Shown: in pieces, positions 36,521 through 44,649 of the stretch
Position numbering within the stretch: position 1 is the first letter of the stretch
Layout: every line of letters begins with the position of its first letter
Assembly (NCBI RefSeq): GCF_001021045.1
Contig: NZ_CP011545.1
Span: forward strand, 1,178,001-1,242,000
Direction: 5' to 3'
DNA from: Corynebacterium testudinoris
GTDB taxonomy: Bacteria; Actinomycetota; Actinomycetes; Mycobacteriales; Mycobacteriaceae
DNA length: 64,000 nt
Made by a program: the position numbers and the translations under genes
Notes under the pieces: model-generated
What the model saw: only the letters and a program-made list of their open reading frames with translations
What the model was told of the DNA's origin: nothing
The model's database searches: none

Positions 36521-37660
36521 TCACTGGATCTCCACTGTGATCACTTGTGACGCCGCGATAGCCCGGTCCTGCGCTAATGCCGGACTATTGGCCGTGGCGT
36601 AGACGTTGCCAATCCGCGCCCTAAACGAGGAGATATCGGGGACCTCATCTCCCGGGGATTTCGCGGGCACCCAGCCCGGAGCGCCCGGATAATTCTTCAG
36701 ATCTGGAAGCCCGTCGATGCTGGTGAGGCGTCCGGTTGCGCTGGCGTAGAGGCTGACGTGACTGTGGCCTCCGATGATCTCCCGTCGTTCGGGGAGCTCA
36801 GGTTGACGGTTGAGGGCGTCGTCGATAATCAATGCGTAGGGGTCGTAGTTTGTACACGCCTCGATTGCCGGGGTGATGAGTGCGCCCGGCATCCGGGCAT
36901 TGATCTCGACTAACTCGAATCCGGCTGCAGTTTCGATGAACTCGAGATGGGCGAACCCGACACGGTAATCCAGCGTGGATAAAATCTCCCGGGCCCACTG
37001 TTCGACCGATGCTTCCCATGGGGTGCCGTGCTCATGAGGGAAGGTTTTGACCTTCTCGAGGAAGAGCGGCGGTGGCGTGAGGATACGGTTGGTCACTCCG
37101 AAAAAGACCGTCGTAGTGCCATTTGACCACAGCTCAGCCGAGTAGTGCGGGCCGCGATAGTAAGGCTCGATGACGTAGGACGATGCATCGTCAACGGAGC
37201 CGAGGGCGCTAGCTAGCTCGTCTTCGTTGTGCACAAGGGTCACTCCTGTGGAGCCCGTTCCACCGCGTGGTTTGATGATCCGCGGGAAGGAATCGACGGC
37301 GACCTCGCCAAGTGTGCGCCTGACCCATTGCTTATCGCGCAGGTCCCTCAACTGGGCGGCCGAGTGCCTGCGCGGGAGATCAAACTCTTCTCGTAGTTCA
37401 GCGGCAATCACGCCCCAGGTGTCTGTTGGGCTGAAGATGCCACCGAGCTCGTCGCGGATTCCGTCGACGTAGCTGCGAATAGCCGCGTGATCACGGGTGG
37501 GAAAAATGACGACCTCGACGCCGTCTAGGTCGGAGTACAGGGATGGGTCTTCGGCGAGAAGCCTCAATTGATACCCGAGCTCATCAGCGCGCTCAGCTAG
37601 CTTGCTCGCGCCAATGGTCATGGCTTCCACAGCGAGAAGGATCTTCAAGGCTGTCCACAC
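36521..37660 (-). CDS. ATP-grasp ligase B (probable peptide- or amide-forming)
   Basis: 379 residues, GTG start with AGAGG close upstream; a TTG 12 bp later is an alternative. ATP-grasp residues are IIKPRGGTGSTGVTLVH (near 128), SYVIEPYYRGPHYSAELWS and GFAHLEFIETAAGFELVEINARMPG (near 240-264), the last holding the metal-binding Glu and Asn. It is distinct from ligase A (divergent outside the core) and heads the operon. Two ATP-grasp enzymes with an MFS exporter recall dipeptide antibiotic loci such as bacilysin and dapdiamide. The product is not known. Confidence 0.84.
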   Translation of the reverse strand: MWTALKILLAVEAMTIGASKLAERADELGYQLRLLAEDPSLYSDLDGVEVVIFPTRDHAAIRSYVDGIRDELGGIFSPTDTWGVIAAELREEFDLPRRHSAAQLRDLRDKQWVRRTLGEVAVDSFPRIIKPRGGTGSTGVTLVHNEDELASALGSVDDASSYVIEPYYRGPHYSAELWSNGTTTVFFGVTNRILTPPPLFLEKVKTFPHEHGTPWEASVEQWAREILSTLDYRVGFAHLEFIETAAGFELVEINARMPGALITPAIEACTNYDPYALIIDDALNRQPELPERREIIGGHSHVSLYASATGRLTSIDGLPDLKNYPGAPGWVPAKSPGDEVPDISSFRARIGNVYATANSPALAQDRAIAASQVITVEIQ

Positions 37661-37740
37661 CGCCTCTACGGTCTATTCTCAATCGCTTATCGATCCAGGC
37701 TTTCTGTACAGGTTACCGACTAGGTGGTCGCCCGGTGTGA

Positions 37741-37851
37741 AGAAATTGCGCGATCAGGAAGTCGCGATCAACATAAATTCTCTAGAATGCGAAACCCGTA
37801 TCTCCGCGACCTGCGGAAACGATAGGTAGCACTATTCATTTTAGAGAATTT
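37741..37851. repeat. 77-bp palindromic element, copy 3 (inverted), with conserved flank
   Basis: The 77-bp core at 37775-37851 reads on the minus strand like copies 1 and 2, with AATTCTCTA ends, central TTTCCGCAGGTCGCGGA and TTCGCATTCTAGAG. Its flank at 37741-37774 (complement ATGTTGATCGCGAC ... CCTGATCGCG) also matches the other copies, so the mobile unit is longer than the palindrome. It lies in the 521-bp gap between ligase B and polA. Confidence 0.8.
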
Positions 37852-37899
37852 TGGCACCCTGCCTAACGCCCCGCACTATCAGAGGGTGGGTTGACCAAC

Positions 37900-37942
37900 G
37901 AAAAACTGAGGGCCTCCCGCCGAAACCGGCGGGAGGCCCTCA
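37900..37942 (-). terminator. Rho-independent terminator of tRNA-Leu
   Basis: CTGAGGGCCTCCCGCCG pairs with its complement around a 3-nt loop. Read on the minus strand it is followed by TTTTTC. It sits 28 bp beyond the tRNA 3' end. Confidence 0.9.
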
Positions 37943-37967
37943 GTATGACCATGTTTAAACACATAAA

Positions 37968-38044
37968 TGGTGCCCTCGGTGGGACTCGAACCCACACTGA
38001 ACGGGTTTTGAATCCGTTGCCTCTGCCAATTGGGCTACGAGGGC
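37968..38044 (-). tRNA. tRNA-Leu (CAA) with a short variable loop
   Basis: The mature body is 38044-37971 (74 nt) with CCA encoded at 37970-37968. Acceptor GCCCTCG/CGAGGGC and T arm GTGGG/CCCAC are perfect. The anticodon loop is TTCAAAA, giving CAA. The variable loop is only 5 nt, although bacterial tRNA-Leu normally has a long class II arm. Pair 31-39 is an A-C mismatch and the D stem has only three good pairs. Identity is assigned from the anticodon alone. Confidence 0.75.
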
Positions 38045-38181
38045 CGTGCTCTTGTGCTGCCCGCTTGACGCTGTGACTCGCAGCAGCATCGAACGTACTT
38101 GGAGCAGTTTAGTCTAGGGCGGCCGGTGGCGAAAAATCGCCCCTGGGAAGGTGGGGATTGTTAGTCGCTAGAGTGGGTCGG

Positions 38182-40827
38182 GTGAACGAGAACAATCGCC
38201 TTCTGCTCATTGATGGTCACTCCATGGCCTTCCGTGCCTTCTATGCCTTGCCGGCGGAGAATTTTTCCACGACGGGGGGTCAGCACACCAACGCGATCTA
38301 TGGGTTCTTGTCCATGTTGGCCAATATTTTGGCGGAGGAGAAGCCGGACAAGGTTGCGGTGGCGTTTGATGTGGGGCGGAAGACGTTCCGCACGGATATG
38401 TTCCCGGAGTATAAGGCGCAGCGGGAGGCGTCGCCGGAGGAGTTCAAGGGGCAGGTCGGGATCCTGGAGGACGTGCTGGGGACTTTGGGTATCACGACGC
38501 TGAGTATGGAAAATTATGAGGCGGATGACATCCTCGCCACGTTGACTACGGCGGCGAAGGGGCTTGATTATGAGACGCTCATCGTCACCGGCGATCGTGA
38601 TTATCTGCAGCTAGTGGATCCGAAGACGACGGTGTTGTATCCGATGCGCGGGGTGTCCACGATCCATACGTTTACTCCGGAGGCGGTGGAGCAGAAGTAC
38701 GGGCTGACTCCGGAGCAGTATCCAGATTTCGCGGCGTTGCGGGGGGACCCGTCGGATAACCTGCCGAACATTCCTGGGGTGGGGGAGAAGACGGCGACGA
38801 AGTGGATCCAGCAGTACGGGACGTTGGACAATCTGCTGGAGCACGCCGATGAGATTAAGGGTAAGGCGGGGGAGAATTTCCGGGAGCGGATTGAGCAGGT
38901 GAAGCTCAATAGGCAGCTCACGCACATGCTGACGGATATGGAGCTGCCGGTCACCCCGGATCAGTTGGAGTTTCGGCCGGTGGATGTTGCGGCGGTGGCT
39001 GAGCAGTTTGATGCTCTGCAGTTTGGTACGAATCTCCGCGAGCGGGTGCTGGCGGTCGTCCGCACGGAGGGTTCCCAAATCCAGGAGTCGGTGGAGCTTG
39101 CCGACGTCGTCATCGACGACGCCGAGCTCGCCGACTGGTTGGCGGAGCGCGGCGGGCAGGGCTTGGCGTTGTTTGCGGTGGGGACGCCTAACCCGGGGCA
39201 GGGTGATGTGTCGGGTTTCGCGATCGTCGATAAGCAACGGCACGCGGTGAGTGTGGAGGCTGTCGACCTGTCTCCTCGCGATGAGAAGGCGTTGGCGGAG
39301 TGGTTGGCTTCGGATGATCCGAAGTATCTGCACGAGTCGAAGGCGGCGTTTCATATGTTTGCTGGCCGCGGCATGGTGCTCAATGGGGTGACGCAGGATA
39401 CGGCGATCGCGGCGTATTTGCTGCGGCCCGGGCAGCGGACCTATGACCTCAAGGATGTTTATCAGCGGCATTTGCAGCGTCAGCTCGCGGAGCCGGATGG
39501 GCAGTTGTCCCTGATGGGGGATACCTCGCTGGTGGATTCTGCTGTCGCCGTGTTGGAGTTGAGTGAGAAGCTCACTGAGCAGCTCAAGGAGATCAACGCG
39601 TTCGAGTTGTATTTCGATATGGAGCTTCCCCTGGCCCGCATCCTCGCCGAGATGGAGGCCGTGGGTATCGCGGTTGATGTGGAGATTTTGGAGGATCAGC
39701 TGGGCTCGTTCATCGACATGGTGGCGGAGGAGGAGACCGCGGCTCGGGAATTGGCCGGGGATCCGACCTTGAATCTTTCGAGCCCGAAGCAGCTGCAAGT
39801 GGTGCTGTTTGAGAAGTTTGGCCTGCCCAAGACCAAGAAGACCAAGACGGGTTACTCCACCGCGGCGAAGGAGATTGAAGGCCTGGCGGAGAAGCATCCG
39901 CACCCGTTCCTCGATCACCTGCTCGCGCACCGTGAGTATCAGAAGATGAAGACCACGCTCGAAGGGCTGATCAAGACGGTTCAGCCGGATGGGCGGATTC
40001 GCACGACCTTCAACCAGACCGTGGCCTCGACGGGTCGGCTGAGCTCGACTGATCCGAACCTGCAGAACATTCCCGTCCGCACCCCGGCGGGGCGCAAGAT
40101 TCGTTCGGCGTTCGTGGTGGGCAAGGATTTTGAGACGCTCCTGACCGCGGACTATTCGCAGATTGAGATGCGCGTCATGGCGCACCTGTCGCAGGACCCG
40201 GGGCTCATTGAGGCCTATCGCGAGGGCGAGGACCTGCACAACTTCGTCGGTTCCAAGGTCTTCGACGTCCCCATTGATGAGGTCACACCTGAGCTGCGCC
40301 GTCGGGTCAAGGCGATGTCCTATGGCCTGGTGTACGGCTTGTCTGCTTTTGGGCTTTCCCAGCAGCTCAATATCCCGGCGGGTGAGGCGAAGGCGATCAT
40401 GGAGAACTACTTCGAGCGTTTCGGTGGCGTCCAGCGCTACCTCGCCGAGGTGGTGGACAAGGCCCGCAAGGATGGCTATACCTCGACGTTGTTTGGGCGG
40501 CGTCGGTACCTGCCGGAGCTGACGTCGGATAACCGCGTGGCCCGGGAGAATGCGGAGCGTGCGGCCCTGAACGCGCCGATTCAGGGGACTGCGGCGGACA
40601 TCATCAAGGTCGCGATGATCCGGGTCGATCGTTCGCTCCGCGCGGCGGGGGTCACCTCCCGCGTGCTCCTCCAGGTCCACGATGAGCTGGTCGTGGAAAT
40701 CGCTCCGGGGGAGCTGGAGCAGGTGCGGGAAATCGTCGAGCGGGAAATGGATCAGGCGATCACTCTGCGCGTTCCCCTAGAGGTCTCTGCAGGTCATGGT
40801 GCTAATTGGGACGAGGCTGCTCACTAG
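38182..40827 (+). CDS. polA: DNA polymerase I
   Basis: 881 residues from the GTG at 38182 (next residues NENNRLLLIDGH); a GTG at 38173 is an alternative. The 5' nuclease domain (about 1-290) has RLLLIDGHSMAFRAFYALP and VTGDRDYLQLVDP. The central domain lacks the DxE residues of proofreading exonucleases, as in other actinobacterial PolA. The polymerase domain has TADYSQIEMRVMAHLSQDP, KAMSYGLVYGLSAFGLSQQL and VHDELVVE. It serves Okazaki-fragment maturation and repair synthesis. The gene converges on the HAD gene, overlapping by 26 bp. Confidence 0.97.
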   Translation: MNENNRLLLIDGHSMAFRAFYALPAENFSTTGGQHTNAIYGFLSMLANILAEEKPDKVAVAFDVGRKTFRTDMFPEYKAQREASPEEFKGQVGILEDVLGTLGITTLSMENYEADDILATLTTAAKGLDYETLIVTGDRDYLQLVDPKTTVLYPMRGVSTIHTFTPEAVEQKYGLTPEQYPDFAALRGDPSDNLPNIPGVGEKTATKWIQQYGTLDNLLEHADEIKGKAGENFRERIEQVKLNRQLTHMLTDMELPVTPDQLEFRPVDVAAVAEQFDALQFGTNLRERVLAVVRTEGSQIQESVELADVVIDDAELADWLAERGGQGLALFAVGTPNPGQGDVSGFAIVDKQRHAVSVEAVDLSPRDEKALAEWLASDDPKYLHESKAAFHMFAGRGMVLNGVTQDTAIAAYLLRPGQRTYDLKDVYQRHLQRQLAEPDGQLSLMGDTSLVDSAVAVLELSEKLTEQLKEINAFELYFDMELPLARILAEMEAVGIAVDVEILEDQLGSFIDMVAEEETAARELAGDPTLNLSSPKQLQVVLFEKFGLPKTKKTKTGYSTAAKEIEGLAEKHPHPFLDHLLAHREYQKMKTTLEGLIKTVQPDGRIRTTFNQTVASTGRLSSTDPNLQNIPVRTPAGRKIRSAFVVGKDFETLLTADYSQIEMRVMAHLSQDPGLIEAYREGEDLHNFVGSKVFDVPIDEVTPELRRRVKAMSYGLVYGLSAFGLSQQLNIPAGEAKAIMENYFERFGGVQRYLAEVVDKARKDGYTSTLFGRRRYLPELTSDNRVARENAERAALNAPIQGTAADIIKVAMIRVDRSLRAAGVTSRVLLQVHDELVVEIAPGELEQVREIVEREMDQAITLRVPLEVSAGHGANWDEAAH

Positions 40828-41461
40828 TTACCACGGTGATGCCGTCGTCGTCGACGATGAACTCTACGTCCGCCAGCGTATCGACGACCGTGTCACCCAA
40901 CCCCTCCAGCTCCCTCGCCGGGTGCGATGTAGCTACGGCGAGCACGCCGCCTCCGGCGGCGCGGCCAGCCTGCAGGCCCGCCGGGGCATCCTCAACCACG
41001 AGGCACCGAGTCGGGTCGACGCCGAGCTGAGCGGCGGCGAACAGGTAGCCCTCCGGGTCTGGCTTGCCGGCAGCGACGTCATCGGCATCGACGAGGACGT
41101 GGGGTACCGGCACCTCCGATGCTTCCAATCGGGCGACCATGAGCTCCCGATCACCGGAGGTCACCGCCGCCCAGCGGTCCGTGGGCAACGCGCTGAGGAT
41201 GTCCCGTACCCCCGGCAGTGCCGTCACCGAATGAAGTTCGGCGAGTTCGATGACCCGCATGTCCGCCATCGCTTGGGCGATGTCTTCCTCCGGGATGAAC
41301 TCGGCAAGGGTGTCCCGGGTGCGGCGGCCATGGCTGACTGCCAAGATGGCGTCGGCATCAAGGCCTGCGCTGGCGGCCCAACTGTTCCAGACCTTTTCTA
41401 CCGCCGGGGTGGAGTCGACGAGGGTGCCGTCGATATCAAAAAGGATCGCCTCATACTTCAT
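40802..41461 (-). CDS. HAD-superfamily phosphatase (sugar-phosphatase-like)
   Basis: 219 residues from the ATG at 41461. Motif I is LFDIDGTLVDST (nucleophile Asp9), motif II is in VTSGDREL, and motif III/IV are GKPDPEGYL and VVEDAPAGLQAG. This is the HAD subfamily IA pattern with a helical cap, typical of small sugar phosphatases. It overlaps the SRPBCC gene by 4 bp (ATGA) and ends inside the 3' end of polA on the other strand. Confidence 0.9.
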   Translation of the reverse strand: MKYEAILFDIDGTLVDSTPAVEKVWNSWAASAGLDADAILAVSHGRRTRDTLAEFIPEEDIAQAMADMRVIELAELHSVTALPGVRDILSALPTDRWAAVTSGDRELMVARLEASEVPVPHVLVDADDVAAGKPDPEGYLFAAAQLGVDPTRCLVVEDAPAGLQAGRAAGGGVLAVATSHPARELEGLGDTVVDTLADVEFIVDDDGITVVTSEQPRPN

Positions 41462-41874
41462 GCGACGTGCCCGTAGTACTGATACAGCTTGTCCACGTCC
41501 GAGGTATCGCCGCTCAGGCGGTCGAGGGTCAGGTGCCAACACACGGCATATTCCACTGCTTCGTCGCCGACCACACCCTCATGCAGCAGCCGGATGCTGC
41601 CCTCGCCGCATTTCCACGTCACCGTGGATACCGGCAGGCCCGGGCCACTCCAGGTGTGGACGAGGGTGTGAGGTACATCCTTGGTCAGGACTTCGCCGGT
41701 GGCATTGCCGTCATCCCCATAGTGGAAATCAACCGTGCCGTCCGGCGAGACCATGATCGCGTAGACCGCCTCGAAGATCTCCTCCACGGAGCCCGCGAGG
41801 GAGCGATCGAAGCGAATGGAATTGTTGACGATGGAGCCAGCACCCTCCGGGGTGATGTCAGGGCTTAGATTCAT
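41458..41874 (-). CDS. SRPBCC/START-like fold protein
   Basis: 138 residues from the ATG at 41874, which overlaps the methyltransferase stop; an open extension of 27 codons lies inside that gene. IRFDRSLAGSVEEIFEAVYAI at the N-terminus and VTWKCGEGSIRLLHEGVV with WHLTLDRLSG in the C-terminal half suggest an AHSA1/SRPBCC hydrophobic-pocket protein. The ligand or client is unknown. It lies between a methyltransferase and a phosphatase in one overlapping operon. Confidence 0.72.
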   Translation of the reverse strand: MNLSPDITPEGAGSIVNNSIRFDRSLAGSVEEIFEAVYAIMVSPDGTVDFHYGDDGNATGEVLTKDVPHTLVHTWSGPGLPVSTVTWKCGEGSIRLLHEGVVGDEAVEYAVCWHLTLDRLSGDTSDVDKLYQYYGHVA

Positions 41875-42626
41875 GGCTCCACGATACCCAGATGGGCGAC
41901 GAAGATAGCCGTGCCAGGAAAGATCCGGCCCCGCAGTGGCGACCACTGACCCCACGTCTGGTCAAGGTCGTCCGGCCATTCCGGTTCCACAATGTCGTCG
42001 AGGTGGAAGCCGGCGGCGTTGAGGGTGCGGACCCAGTCACCCATCGTGCGGTGGTATTCGGCGTAGGTCACCGTGCCGTTGTCGTCGGTTTCTAAGTACT
42101 CGCGCTCGAAGTAGGAGATGCCCGCGACGAGGCCGTCTGGCCCCGGATCGTCGGGGAAGATCCACCGCATGGGGTGGTTGACCGAGAACACGAGGCGCCC
42201 GCCGGGGCGGAGGACCCGCGCGACGTCGATAAGCACTTGATCAATGTCGGCGACGAAGGGGAAAGCACCAAAGGCGGAGAAGGCGACGTCAAAGGAAGCG
42301 TCGCGATAGGGGAGGGCCTGAGCATCAGCCTGGACCAAGGGGACACCTGGCTGCGCGTGGCGAAGCATCTCGCGGGAGAGGTCGAAACCGGTGACAAAGC
42401 CGACGCCATCATGTGCCAACCAGGTGGAACACGGTGCGGACCCGCACCCGATTTCTAGGACCTTGAGTGCGCGGACGTCGCCAAGCAGCCGGGCGGAGGA
42501 TTCCGCGAGCATTTCCGGGGACCAATGAAAACCGTCCAGATACGATGGGTGATCGGCGTGATAGCGGTCAGCATCGCCGTCCCACCACGCGCGGTTGGCC
42601 GTGGCGGAAGTGTCTGAAGTGGTCAA
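41871..42626 (-). CDS. Class I SAM-dependent methyltransferase
   Basis: 251 residues. SAM-binding motif I is VLEIGCGSAPCSTWLAHDG (about 56-74), the acidic motif II is VTGFDLSREML, and VLRPGGRLVFSVNHP (about 138-152) is the post-motif region of UbiE/Methyltransf_11 enzymes. The N-terminal RAWWDGDADRYHADHPSYL is common in actinobacterial members of unknown substrate. It is the first gene of the overlapping operon with the SRPBCC and HAD genes and is divergent from rpsA. Confidence 0.88.
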   Translation of the reverse strand: MTTSDTSATANRAWWDGDADRYHADHPSYLDGFHWSPEMLAESSARLLGDVRALKVLEIGCGSAPCSTWLAHDGVGFVTGFDLSREMLRHAQPGVPLVQADAQALPYRDASFDVAFSAFGAFPFVADIDQVLIDVARVLRPGGRLVFSVNHPMRWIFPDDPGPDGLVAGISYFEREYLETDDNGTVTYAEYHRTMGDWVRTLNAAGFHLDDIVEPEWPDDLDQTWGQWSPLRGRIFPGTAIFVAHLGIVEP

Positions 42627-42844
42627 GGAAAACCTCCATGTCAGGGCGGTGTTTCGAAGCTTGCCGGGGAAGCACTTTCAGGGTACTGTGTCAAGGGCGT
42701 ATCGCAGCTCTGAGGCGCGTTAGGTCGAAATGGGAGGGCCTGCACGACCCCAGGGTGTGATCAAAACTCGCCACTAGGTGGGTTTTTGAGAGATTCGTTC
42801 CTGTCCACTTTCTATCTCCTATCCAACTCGGAGCAACTGAACAC

Positions 42845-44314
42845 ATGCCCAACACCAACACCCCTCAGGTTGCCATCAATGACATTGGCACCGCTGAGGA
42901 TTTCCTCGCAGCAGTCGACGCCACGATCAAGTACTTCAACGATGGTGACATCGTCGAAGGCACCGTCGTCAAGGTTGACCGCGATGAGGTCCTGCTCGAC
43001 ATCGGATACAAGACCGAGGGCGTTATCCCGTCCCGCGAGCTGTCCATCAAGCACGATGTTGACCCGGACGAGGTCGTCCAGGTCGGCGATCAGATCGACG
43101 CACTGGTCCTCACCAAGGAGGACAAGGAGGGCCGTCTGATCCTCTCCAAGAAGCGGGCTCAGTACGAGCGCGCCTGGGGTGCCATCGAGAAGCTGCAGGA
43201 GAACGAGGAGCCGGTCACCGGTACCGTCATCGAGGTCGTCAAGGGCGGCCTCATCCTGGACATCGGCCTGCGTGGCTTCCTGCCCGCCTCCCTCGTGGAG
43301 ATGCGTCGTGTCCGCGACCTGGATCCGTACATCGGCCAGGAGCTTGAGGCCAAGATCATCGAGCTGGACAAGCACCGCAACAACGTGGTCCTATCCCGCC
43401 GTGCATGGCTCGAGCAGACCCAGTCTGAGGTCCGCTCTGAGTTCCTGCACCAGCTGCAGAAGGGCCAGGTCCGCAAGGGCGTCGTGTCCTCCATCGTCAA
43501 CTTCGGTGCCTTCGTCGATCTCGGCGGAGTCGACGGCCTGGTTCACGTCTCCGAGCTGTCCTGGAAGCACATCGATCACCCGTCTGAGGTTGTCACCGTC
43601 GGCGATGAGGTCACCGTTGAGGTGCTCGACGTCGATCTCGACCGCGAGCGCGTGTCCCTGTCGCTGAAGGCCACCCAGGAAGATCCGTGGCGCGTGTTCG
43701 CACGCACCCACGCTGTCGGCCAGATCGTCCCCGGCAAGGTCACCAAGCTCGTTCCCTTCGGTGCCTTCGTGCGCGTCGAAGAGGGCATCGAGGGCCTCGT
43801 CCACATCTCCGAGCTGGCTCAGCGCCACGTGGAGGTCCCGGATCAGGTTGTCACCGTCGGCGAAGAGGCCATGGTCAAGGTCATCGACATCGACCTCGAG
43901 CGTCGCCGTATTTCCCTCTCCCTCAAGCAGGCAGATGAGGATTACTCGGAGGAGTTCGACCCGTCCAAGTACGGTATGGCCGACTCTTACGACGAGCAGG
44001 GCAACTACATCTTCCCCGAGGGCTTCGATCCCGAGACCAACGAGTGGCTCGAGGGCTTCGAGGAGCAGCGTCAGGCATGGGAGGCTCGCTACGCTGAGTC
44101 CGAGCGTCGCTTCCAGCTGCACACCGCTCAGATCGAGCGTTCCCGTGTTGCTGCCGCCGAGGCTGCTGAGCAGTCTGCCACCAACTACTCCTCTGAGACC
44201 GAGGATGCTGACGCTCCGGCATCCGAGGACATCGCTCAGGTGGAGACCACCGGTGGTTCCCTCGCTTCCGATGAGCAGCTCGCTGCTCTCCGCGAGAAGC
44301 TCGCTGGCAACTAA
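42845..44314 (+). CDS. rpsA: 30S ribosomal protein S1
   Basis: 489 residues with four S1 RNA-binding repeats at about 33-105, 120-188, 207-276 and 293-363. The last two are clearest: KGVVSSIVNFGAFVDLGG and GKVTKLVPFGAFVRVEEG. S1 brings mRNA to the ribosome. The acidic C-terminal 110 residues are disordered, as in other actinobacterial S1. The start has only a weak CGGAG about 13 nt upstream, in keeping with S1 mRNAs that lack a strong Shine-Dalgarno. The 218-bp upstream gap holds a short hairpin with T run near 42767-42788. Confidence 0.97.
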   Translation: MPNTNTPQVAINDIGTAEDFLAAVDATIKYFNDGDIVEGTVVKVDRDEVLLDIGYKTEGVIPSRELSIKHDVDPDEVVQVGDQIDALVLTKEDKEGRLILSKKRAQYERAWGAIEKLQENEEPVTGTVIEVVKGGLILDIGLRGFLPASLVEMRRVRDLDPYIGQELEAKIIELDKHRNNVVLSRRAWLEQTQSEVRSEFLHQLQKGQVRKGVVSSIVNFGAFVDLGGVDGLVHVSELSWKHIDHPSEVVTVGDEVTVEVLDVDLDRERVSLSLKATQEDPWRVFARTHAVGQIVPGKVTKLVPFGAFVRVEEGIEGLVHISELAQRHVEVPDQVVTVGEEAMVKVIDIDLERRRISLSLKQADEDYSEEFDPSKYGMADSYDEQGNYIFPEGFDPETNEWLEGFEEQRQAWEARYAESERRFQLHTAQIERSRVAAAEAAEQSATNYSSETEDADAPASEDIAQVETTGGSLASDEQLAALREKLAGN

Positions 44315-44334
44315 GCTCAGCTAGCTAGCAGTTC

Positions 44335-44391
44335 AACCGCCCTTGTGCGCCGGTCCGAGAAATCGGATCGACCGCACGGGGGCGGTTTTTC
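44335..44391 (+). terminator. rpsA terminator
   Basis: An extended hairpin: AACCGCC and GTGCG on the left pair with CGCAC and GGCGGTT on the right, with an inner GGTCCGA/TCGGATC helix, followed by TTTTTCGC. It lies 20 bp after the rpsA stop. Confidence 0.85.
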
Positions 44392-44509
44392 GCTGTCCGG
44401 GGGTGTTGGCCTGCCCACTGGTCATGACAATTTTTGCCTAAGTCTGCCTTGTCCCACACGACACCAAGTATTTGGGACCTGGATGTTCCGTTTATGTGGG
44501 GATGAGGGA

Positions 44510-44649
44510 TAGAATGGCGTTGTCATACCGGAAGCTTTGACAGCTTCTCCAAAGCACGGGGGAATTTTCCTCCCAGGGTTTCCGGAACAGTCGAGGTTGT
44601 GCCCGTCTTCTTCAGTCGTCGGGCACGGCCCATGAGAAAGGTCCCATAC
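44510..44649 (+). promoter_or_regulatory. ptsG promoter and structured leader
   Basis: A -10-like TAGAAT (44510-44515) is followed by a leader of about 125 nt rich in pairings. CCGGAA (44528-44533) can pair with TTCCGG (44580-44585). GAAGCT (44531-44536) can instead pair with AGCTTC (44542-44547); the two options share bases. GGGGGAA/TTCCTCCC forms another stem. GTGCCCG/CGGGCAC (44599-44626) sits just before the GAAAGG ribosome site. The remaining intergenic sequence from 44392 holds nothing else I recognise. Confidence 0.5.

Larger units (their letters stand above)
34045..36524 (-). pseudogene. MFS exporter gene split by an IS3-family element
   Basis: The N-terminal 99 codons lie at 36524-36228 and the remaining 294 at 34929-34045. 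Removing the IS and one GGT target duplicate restores a single 393-residue frame across the junction (DGTT then LLYAIGAAV). It is a 12-helix MFS protein with RIGAGATG-like and RTDGAGLTRAYGTTAMIGG segments. It resembles drug and dipeptide exporters. The start overlaps ATP-grasp ligase B (ATGA) and the stop overlaps ligase A (ATGA). The split halves are unlikely to function. The insertion is probably also polar on ligase A. Confidence 0.88.

Noticed and set aside
38611..40680. A 689-codon open frame antisense to polA
   Set aside because: It is the GC-driven shadow of polA codons: composition is Arg/Leu/His-rich, there is no ribosome site, and no domain is recognisable.
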